Assembly (NCBI GenBank): GCA_021325365.1
Contig: JAJPHF010000057.1
Location: 1 to 36,366, forward strand
Direction: 5' to 3'
DNA length: 36,366 nt
Source: Pseudomonadota bacterium
GTDB lineage: Bacteria; Chloroflexota; UBA6077; JAJPHF01
In this document: piece by piece, positions 31,229 through 36,366 of the stretch
Layout of the letters: each line of letters opens with the position of its first letter
Position numbering within the stretch: position 1 is the first letter of the stretch
Notes under the pieces: model-generated
Database searches by the model: none
Told to the model about the DNA's origin: nothing
The model's input: only the letters and a program-made list of their open reading frames with translations
Position numbers and translations under genes: made by a program

Positions 31229-31690
31229 GTGCAGATCGAGGCGAAGATCGCGGAGATGGGATACGTGCTGCCGGCGCCGTTCGTCTACCCGAGCCCGAAC
31301 CGGCGCGGCACGGTGCGAGTAGGCAACCTGCTGTTCGCGTCGGGGCACCCGCCGAGCGAGGCGCACCGGGTGCCGTTACGGGGCAAGGTCGGCGGCGACG
31401 TGAGCGAGGCGGTGGCTTACGCCGCGGCGCGGTCGTGCGCGCTGAACATCCTGGCGTCGGTGCGGCAGGCGCTGGGCGACCTCGACCGTGTGCGCCAGGT
31501 GGTCAAGGTGACGGGCTACGTGAACACGGCGCCGGGCTTCGAGCGCCAGTTCGCGGTGATCGACGGCGCCTCGGACCTGTTCCTGGCCCTGTGGGGCGAG
31601 CAAGGCTCGCACACGCGCTCGGCGGTGGGGGTCTTCGAGCTGCCGCGCGGCTTCCCGGTCGAGGTCGAGGCGGTGTTCGGGGTGGAGTAG
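31229..31690 (+). CDS. Rid-family (YjgF/YER057c/UK114) protein lacking the RidA catalytic Arg
   Basis: This 153-residue trimeric chorismate-mutase-like fold candidate has RVGNLLFASGHPPS, a DLDRVRQVVKVTGYVN segment and a C-terminal FPVEVEAVF. RidA deaminates reactive enamine/imine products and needs an Arg in its C-terminal ARLP-type motif. Here the equivalent stretch is AVGVFELPRG, with Glu at that place, so imine deaminase activity is doubtful and another Rid subfamily is more likely. GTG 31229 follows AAAGGAGGGG. The gap upstream (31136-31228) is divergent with the methyltransferase and shows weak promoter matches (TTGTAG at 31173, TACCCT at 31198). Confidence 0.82.
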   Translation: MQIEAKIAEMGYVLPAPFVYPSPNRRGTVRVGNLLFASGHPPSEAHRVPLRGKVGGDVSEAVAYAAARSCALNILASVRQALGDLDRVRQVVKVTGYVNTAPGFERQFAVIDGASDLFLALWGEQGSHTRSAVGVFELPRGFPVEVEAVFGVE

Positions 31691-31699
31691 CAACGCGTC

Positions 31700-31728
31700 T
31701 TGCCCGCCCTACCCGCCGGTGCTATGAT
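31700..31728 (+). promoter_or_regulatory. Promoter of the third solute-binding lipoprotein gene
   Basis: TTGCCC (31700-31705), a 17-base spacer and TATGAT (31723-31728) with a TGC extension (TGCTATGAT), about 110 bases before ATG 31838. The extended -10 is identical to that at 14515-14523. Confidence 0.6.
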
Positions 31729-31837
31729 CGCGCCGACGCCGACGCACGGCAAGCCGAGCGCGGGACTGGGCAAGGCTGGCCCCGGGGCGTACTGCTCGAC
31801 GTCGTCCAAGCCCGAGCGCGCCGGAGGGGGACGCAGG

Positions 31838-32920
31838 ATGATCGCCACGCGCGCCGGTCCGCCGTTGGCCGCCCTGACGGTCGCGCTTGTCCTGAGTGGC
31901 GCCTGCGCGAGCGCCGCGTCGACGCCAGCGACCGCCGAGTCCGGGGCCGCGGCCCCGGCCGCCGCGTCGGGGGCGCCCGTCGCCGCGCCCACCGCACCGC
32001 CGTCACCCGCGCAGCACGTCGACGTCTGCGTGCCGGGACTGAGCCAGGACTTCGCGGGGGTAGGGATCGCGCAGCAAGCCGGCTACTTCGCTGAGGCCGG
32101 GCTCGACGTGAGCATCGAGCTGGTGCAGGGCGTCGCCTGCACGCAGGCGCTCTCGTCGGGCACCGTGCAGTTCAGCGGCTCGCCGAGCACCCTGGATGCG
32201 ATCCTCCAGGGCCTCCCCTATCGGATCGTGTACGTCTCCGTCGGCAGCCTGGGCCACCAGATGGTGGCGGCGCCGCGCGTCAACAGCTGGGCGGATCTCA
32301 AAGGCGGGCGCATCGCCGTCTCCACGCTCGGCTCGGCGCTGAGCGAGGGCGTGGCGCGCGACATGCTGCGCGATCAGGGCCTGAACCCGGACCAGGACGT
32401 GACCTTTGTGGCGCTGGGCACCCCCAACAACCGCCTGAGCGCGCTGCTCGCGGGCTCCGTGGACGGCGCCCTGCTCTCGTCGCAAGAGGCGCCGATGGGC
32501 CAGGCGCAAGGGCTCAAGCTGCTGCCGCGCCGGCCGCTCACGGCGCTGGGCGCGCCGATGACGACGAACCTGGACGTCATCCAGAGCAGCCCCGATCTCG
32601 TGCAGCGCTTCGCGCGGGCCGTGCTGATGGGCCACCTGCTGTACGCCGAGCGTCCCACCGAGGCGCTGCCGCTCGTGCAGCGCTGGCTCGACAGCCCGGA
32701 TCCTGCCTACGCCGACGAGGTCTACGAGCTAGTACGGCCCGGCTGGACTGCCGACGGCACGCTGAGCGAGGCGCAGATGCGTCAGATCATCAGCGCGACG
32801 GCGGCCGCGCAGAAGCTCCCGGCGGACGTCGAGCCGGACCAGGTCTTCGACTTCCACTTCGTTGAGAAGGCTTACCCCGAGCTGCAGGCCGTCAACTGGA
32901 ACGGGCTCTGGTCGCAATGA
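31838..32920 (+). CDS. NMT1/THI5-like ABC solute-binding lipoprotein
   Basis: This 360-residue lipoprotein has a signal with lipobox LSGAC (Cys23) and a Thr/Ala/Pro linker. The domain starts HVDVCVPGLSQDFAGVGIAQ and has AGLDVSIELVQGVACTQALS, GTVQFSGSPSTLDAILQGLP and NRLSALLAGSVDGALLSSQE, all usual for the NMT1-like fold. Two Cys residues in the mature protein (near the first strand and in GVACTQ) could form a disulfide. It is not especially close to the paralogues at 13376 and 16331. ATG 31838 follows CGGAGGGGG. The next gene's ATG overlaps its TGA (ATGA). No transporter membrane genes are nearby. The ligand is unknown. Confidence 0.85.
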   Translation: MIATRAGPPLAALTVALVLSGACASAASTPATAESGAAAPAAASGAPVAAPTAPPSPAQHVDVCVPGLSQDFAGVGIAQQAGYFAEAGLDVSIELVQGVACTQALSSGTVQFSGSPSTLDAILQGLPYRIVYVSVGSLGHQMVAAPRVNSWADLKGGRIAVSTLGSALSEGVARDMLRDQGLNPDQDVTFVALGTPNNRLSALLAGSVDGALLSSQEAPMGQAQGLKLLPRRPLTALGAPMTTNLDVIQSSPDLVQRFARAVLMGHLLYAERPTEALPLVQRWLDSPDPAYADEVYELVRPGWTADGTLSEAQMRQIISATAAAQKLPADVEPDQVFDFHFVEKAYPELQAVNWNGLWSQ

Positions 32921-33276
32921 CTCGTTCCCAGCATCAACAACGCAGCCCGGACCGCGTGACCAGCGAGCCCCGTCGGGCGCCGCGTGGCCCGGGTCGCGGG
33001 GTGTGGCTCGTGGGGGCGCTGGCGCTCGGCCTCGCGCTCGCGGCTTGCGGCGGCCCTGCGGCGCCGAGCGGCAGCGGCTCGCGGGCAGTGGCGGGCGATG
33101 CTAGCCCACCCGGGGCGGCCGGGGCCGCCACACCGGCGGCGGACGAGGCGGGCGCCGCGCTGGCCGCGCTGCTGCCGCCGCCGATGAGCTTCCAGGCCGA
33201 CGCCGCGGGCTACCCTGTGCTGGCCGATACCGCGGCTACATCGCCAGCCTCTATCCTTAGCCGCCAGCTACAATGA
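32917..33276 (+). CDS. Small Ala/Pro-rich lipoprotein, possibly truncated
   Basis: This 119-residue protein has a basic N-terminus, a hydrophobic segment (WLVGALALGLALAAC) and a lipobox ending at Cys44. It then has a low-complexity Ala/Gly/Pro/Ser stretch and a short tail (MSFQADAAGYPVLADTAATS). No fold is recognised. It could be a small accessory lipoprotein or the remnant of a longer binding protein whose domain was lost. It overlaps the upstream binding-protein gene by four bases (ATGA), which favours real, coupled translation. The tail ends abruptly with no conserved ending. A TACAAT box at 33269-33274 near its end may serve the downstream operon. Confidence 0.5.
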   Translation: MTRSQHQQRSPDRVTSEPRRAPRGPGRGVWLVGALALGLALAACGGPAAPSGSGSRAVAGDASPPGAAGAATPAADEAGAALAALLPPPMSFQADAAGYPVLADTAATSPASILSRQLQ

Positions 33277-33363
33277 CAGTACCAGTCGCCACGTCCCCGC
33301 TCTAGTCAAGACGCGCAGGGCAGCCATTCCATCTCAGGAACACGACGCGCCGAGGAGGCCGCT

Positions 33364-33915
33364 GTGGCGGAGCTGAGCGAGAACGACGTCTTGCGCATTC
33401 TGGAGCTGGTCGACCAGTCCAGCTTTGACTACTTCCAGCTCACGCTCGGCGACCTCCACCTGACGGTCAGCAAGACCGGGCTGCCGCCGACGGCCGCCGC
33501 GCCCTCTCCGGCAGCGCCGCCACCGCCCGCCAGCGCGGCGCCAGCCGCGGCGGCCCCCGCCGCGCCGCCGCCTGCCGCCACAGCGACACCGCCGGCGCCC
33601 AGCGCCCCGCCGGCCGCCGCAGCGTCCGCGACAGCCTCTGCTTCGGGCGCTGGCAGCGCGAGCGAGGGGCTCGTGCCCGTGCCCGCGCCGATGGTCGGCA
33701 CCTTCTACGTGGCCCCGGCTCCCGACGCGCCGCCCTTCGTGGAGCTGGGTGCGCGCGTGGAAGCGGACGTCACGGTGGGCCTGGTGGAGGCGATGAAGGT
33801 CTTTACGAGCGTGCTCGCCGGCACACGGGGCGTGATCGCCGAGCGGCTGGTCGAGAACGCGCAGTTCGTGGAGTACGGCCAGCCACTGTTCCTCGTGCGG
33901 CCCGAGTCGGCGTAG
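33364..33915 (+). CDS. accB: Biotin carboxyl carrier protein
   Basis: In this 183-residue protein, residues 1-36 are an AccB-type N-terminal domain (VLRILELVDQSSFDYFQLTL). Residues 41-97 are an Ala/Pro linker. Residues 102-180 are the biotinyl domain, with VPAPMVGTFYVAP and GLVEAMKVF, where Lys145 in EAMK is the biotin attachment site. The biotinylated carrier shuttles carboxylate between the biotin carboxylase and a carboxyltransferase. GTG 33364 follows GAGGAGG. It is first in a tight operon: 12 bases separate it from accC. No accA or accD lies here, so the partner is probably the carboxyltransferase downstream, not acetyl-CoA carboxylase subunits. Confidence 0.92.
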   Translation: MAELSENDVLRILELVDQSSFDYFQLTLGDLHLTVSKTGLPPTAAAPSPAAPPPPASAAPAAAAPAAPPPAATATPPAPSAPPAAAASATASASGAGSASEGLVPVPAPMVGTFYVAPAPDAPPFVELGARVEADVTVGLVEAMKVFTSVLAGTRGVIAERLVENAQFVEYGQPLFLVRPESA

Positions 33916-33927
33916 GCGAGGCGCCCC

Positions 33928-35301
33928 ATGGCGGTGTCCCGAGTGCTGGTCGCCAACCGCGGCGAGATCGCCGTGCGCATCATCCGCGCCTGCCACGCGC
34001 TGGGCGTCGAGGCGGTCGTCGCGGTTTCCGAGGCCGACCGCGACAGCCTGCCCGCGCGCCTGGCCAACCGCGCCGTATGTATCGGCCCGCCGCCGCCGCG
34101 CGAGAGCTACCTGCGCATCGAGGCGCTGATCGCCGCCGCGCAGGGCACCGGCTGCGACGCGCTCCATCCCGGCTACGGCTTCCTCGCCGAGGCGCCCGAG
34201 CTGGCCAACGCCTGCGCGGCGCACGGCTTGACCTTCGTCGGCCCGCGCGCCGACAGCATCCGCCAGATGGGCCACAAGCTCGCGGCCCGCGCGCTGGCCG
34301 CCGAGCACGGCATTCCGACGGCCCCCGGCTCGGCGCGCGTCCGCACCGCGGCCGAGGCCGCCGCCGTGGCCCAGGAGATCGGCTTCCCGGTGATCGTGAA
34401 GGCCGCGGCGGGCGGCGGCGGCCGCGGCATCAAGGTCGTGGAGGACGCGGCGGCGCTCGGCGGCGTGCTGGAGATCGCCGCCGCCGAGGCGCGGGCGGCG
34501 TTCGGCGACGACGCGCTCTACCTGGAGCGCTACGTCGCCCACGCCCGCCACGTTGAGGTGCAGGTGCTGGGCGACCGCCACGGCCAGGTGATCCACCTGG
34601 GCGAGCGCGACTGCTCGCTCCAGCGTCGCTACCAGAAGATCGTGGAGGAGGGGCCGGCGGCGTTCGTGGCCGACGCGGCGCGGGAGGGTATGCGCGCGGC
34701 GGCCGTACGGCTCGCCGCGGCGATCGGCTACGAGAGCGCTGGCACGGTGGAGTTCCTGTACGATCAGGACACGGAGGCCTACTACTTCCTGGAGATGAAC
34801 ACGCGCATCCAGGTCGAGCACCCAGTGACCGAGCTGATCACCGGCGCCGACCTCGTGCAGGCCCAGCTCCGCATTGCCGGCGGCGAGCCGCTGCCGTTCG
34901 CCCAGGACGCCGTGCGCCTGGTGGGGCACGCGATCGAATGCCGGATCACCGCCGAGTCGGCGCCGCACGGCTTCCGCCCGTGCCCCGGGACCATCACCCG
35001 CTGGAGCGCGCCGTCGGGCCCCGGCGTGCGCGTGGACACGCACTGCTACGCGGGCTACACCGTGCCGCGGTACTACGACTCGCTGCTCGCGAAGCTGATC
35101 GTCCACGGCGCCGACCGCGCCCAGGCGCTGGCGCGGCTGCGCATGGCGCTCGCCACCTTCGACGTCGGCGGCATCGACACGACCATCTCGTTTCTGCACG
35201 CGCTGGTGGGTGACCCGGCCTTCGTGGCTGGGCAGGTGAATACCCGCTGGGTCGAGGAGAAGCTCGCGGCCGCGCGGGGGCCGCGAGCCGGGGGGCATTG
35301 A
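33928..35301 (+). CDS. accC: Biotin carboxylase subunit
   Basis: This 457-residue enzyme carboxylates biotin with ATP and bicarbonate. It has an N-terminal LVANRGEIAVRIIRAC, LHPGYGFLAE, an ATP-grasp glycine loop (KAAAGGGGRGIKVV near 158-171), GERDCSLQRRYQKIVEEGP, and a metal/biotin-site EMNTRIQVEHPVTE. All are well kept and the length is normal. It is second in the operon, with seven bases before the carboxyltransferase. The AccC label is used for the family. In this context it may be the carboxylase subunit of a pyruvate-type or other biotin carboxylase. Confidence 0.95.
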   Translation: MAVSRVLVANRGEIAVRIIRACHALGVEAVVAVSEADRDSLPARLANRAVCIGPPPPRESYLRIEALIAAAQGTGCDALHPGYGFLAEAPELANACAAHGLTFVGPRADSIRQMGHKLAARALAAEHGIPTAPGSARVRTAAEAAAVAQEIGFPVIVKAAAGGGGRGIKVVEDAAALGGVLEIAAAEARAAFGDDALYLERYVAHARHVEVQVLGDRHGQVIHLGERDCSLQRRYQKIVEEGPAAFVADAAREGMRAAAVRLAAAIGYESAGTVEFLYDQDTEAYYFLEMNTRIQVEHPVTELITGADLVQAQLRIAGGEPLPFAQDAVRLVGHAIECRITAESAPHGFRPCPGTITRWSAPSGPGVRVDTHCYAGYTVPRYYDSLLAKLIVHGADRAQALARLRMALATFDVGGIDTTISFLHALVGDPAFVAGQVNTRWVEEKLAAARGPRAGGH

Positions 35302-35308
35302 GGGCACG

Positions 35309-36366
35309 ATGACCGAGATCTACTTCGCCGACACGACCATTCGCGACGGCCACTCGAGCCTGTGGGCGCAGAACATGCGCACCGGCATGATCCTGGCGAT
35401 CGCCCGCGACCTCGACCGCGCCGGCTTCACGTCGATCGAGCTGATGTATCCGCCGCCCAAGAAGGTCGTGCGCGAGCTAAAAGAAGACCCCTGGGAGCGC
35501 CTGCGCCTCGTGCGCGAGCGCATCACCGAGACGCCGCTGCGCACGATCGTTGGCCCGTTCCCGGCGTTCGACTTCTCGCCGCCGATCCTGCAAAAGCTGA
35601 AGATGCAGTGCGAGGGCCGGGCGGGTATCCGCCAGGCGCGCATCTCCAGCGAGTGGAACCAGGCATCGGCCTGGGAGTGGAAGATGCAGGCGGCGCGCGC
35701 CGCGGGGCTCGACCCCATCGTGAACATCATCTACTCCGACTCGCCGCGCCACACCGACGCCTACTACGCGGAGCGCGCGGCGCAGCTCGCGGCGCTGCGT
35801 CCATTCCGCATCTGCCTGAAGGACCCCGGCGGCTTGCTCACGCCCGAGCGCACCCGCGCGCTGGCGCCCATCGTGCTCGCCGCCGCGGGCGACATCCCCG
35901 TCGAGCTGCACTCCCACTGCACCACTGGCCTCGGCCCGCTGAACGCGCTGGAAGCCATCCAGTGCGGCATCCACACGATCAACGTCGGCGTGCCGCCGCT
36001 GGCGAACGGTGCGGCGCTGCCTAACGTCTTCAACGTGGCCGCGAACGCGCGGGCGCTGGGCTACGAGCCCGTGTTCAACGCGGAGGCGGTGCGCGCGGCG
36101 TCGGAGACGCTGACGGCGATCGCCACGCGCGAGGGGCTGCCGCTAGGCCAGCCGGTCGAGTACGACGGCACGCAATACCAGCACCAGGTGCCGGGCGGCA
36201 TGATCAGCAACCTGCGCCACCAGCTCAAGCTGGTCGGCATGGAGGACCGCGTCGAGCAGACGCTGGCGGAGTGCGCGCGGGTGCGGGAGGAGTGGGGCTG
36301 GCCGATCATGGTGACGCCGCTCAGCCAGTTCGTGGGCAGCCAGGCGGCGATCAACGTCATCACCGG
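35309..36366 (+). CDS. HMGL-like carboxyltransferase subunit (pyruvate/oxaloacetate carboxyltransferase family), partial
   Basis: The frame is open to the right edge, with 352 complete codons seen. It is a TIM-barrel carboxyltransferase: DTTIRDGHSSLW with metal Asp8 and Arg12; CLKDPGGLLTPE with Lys171 at the carbamylated-lysine place; LHSHCTTGLG with metal His201 and His203; and PGGMISNLRHQL. Two known active-site positions differ. Pyruvate carboxylase and OadA have RDxHQS, but here it is RDGHSS, so Ser16 replaces Gln. The later GTSQP-type segment is GAALP, with Ala235 where the catalytic Thr is expected. The acceptor may therefore not be pyruvate. It probably receives carboxylate from the AccB-like carrier encoded two genes upstream. 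ATG 35309 has a weak AGGG. Confidence 0.85.
   Translation, partial: MTEIYFADTTIRDGHSSLWAQNMRTGMILAIARDLDRAGFTSIELMYPPPKKVVRELKEDPWERLRLVRERITETPLRTIVGPFPAFDFSPPILQKLKMQCEGRAGIRQARISSEWNQASAWEWKMQAARAAGLDPIVNIIYSDSPRHTDAYYAERAAQLAALRPFRICLKDPGGLLTPERTRALAPIVLAAAGDIPVELHSHCTTGLGPLNALEAIQCGIHTINVGVPPLANGAALPNVFNVAANARALGYEPVFNAEAVRAASETLTAIATREGLPLGQPVEYDGTQYQHQVPGGMISNLRHQLKLVGMEDRVEQTLAECARVREEWGWPIMVTPLSQFVGSQAAINVIT

Noticed and set aside
33334..35307. 657-codon minus-strand frame opposite accB and accC
   Set aside because: It is an antisense shadow. accB and accC have full sets of catalytic motifs and ribosome sites.
33364..36366. Calling the biotin operon acetyl-CoA carboxylase
   Set aside because: No accA or accD is present, and the third gene is an HMGL-type carboxyltransferase of a different fold.

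Overview
This is a 36.4 kb window of very GC-rich bacterial chromosome with densely packed genes on both strands. No rRNA, tRNA, phage, transposase or CRISPR array is visible. Several features fit a Chloroflexota-type bacterium: many solitary NMT1/THI5-like solute-binding proteins, genes with GTG starts, genes that look leaderless, a YVTN beta-propeller surface protein, and families of GC-rich intergenic palindromes. That placement is an inference from style and gene content. No phylogenetic marker in the window settles it.

Layout. Bases 1-783 are non-coding and full of short palindromic repeats. A lipoprotein solute-binding protein (784-1881) and a secreted YVTN/PEP-CTERM-like protein (2175-4424) follow on the minus strand. 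Next come an MFS exporter (4776-6029), a PaaA/BoxB-like ferritin-fold di-iron protein (6197-6991) and an ABM-domain monooxygenase-like protein (7102-7401). GlgC (7478-8785) and an unknown HEAT-like protein (8915-10249) run leftward. A heme-oxygenase-like di-iron protein (10442-11134), a SUI1/YciH factor and a coiled-coil protein run rightward. A VOC enzyme and a flavin-reductase-like protein form a leftward operon (12210-13218). Two paralogous solute-binding proteins (13376-14446 and 16331-17467) flank MarC and a second heme-oxygenase-like di-iron protein. A fused 3-oxoacid CoA-transferase, a hybrid histidine kinase and a class A penicillin-binding protein lead to an unusual nitrile-hydratase-type pair (23948-25260), a secreted metallopeptidase and a Pht5-like substrate-binding-fold protein. 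The right end holds a second VOC protein, oligoendopeptidase F, a methyltransferase, a Rid-family protein, another solute-binding lipoprotein, a small lipoprotein, and a biotin carboxyl carrier / biotin carboxylase / carboxyltransferase operon cut by the window edge.

How the genes may work together. Much of the content suits uptake and oxidative breakdown of small organic acids, aromatics or nitriles. There are four NMT1-like binding proteins plus a Pht5-like one, three predicted di-iron proteins, an ABM-type protein, a flavin reductase, two VOC enzymes, a cobalt-type nitrile-hydratase-like pair, a CoA-transferase and a biotin-dependent carboxylase. No ABC permease or ATPase is present, so the binding proteins must use partners encoded elsewhere. 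The pathway reading is inference. The points most worth follow-up are the carboxyltransferase with altered catalytic positions, the rearranged nitrile-hydratase pair, the two heme-oxygenase-like di-iron paralogues, the leaderless promoter geometry, and the long perfect hairpins at convergent gene ends.
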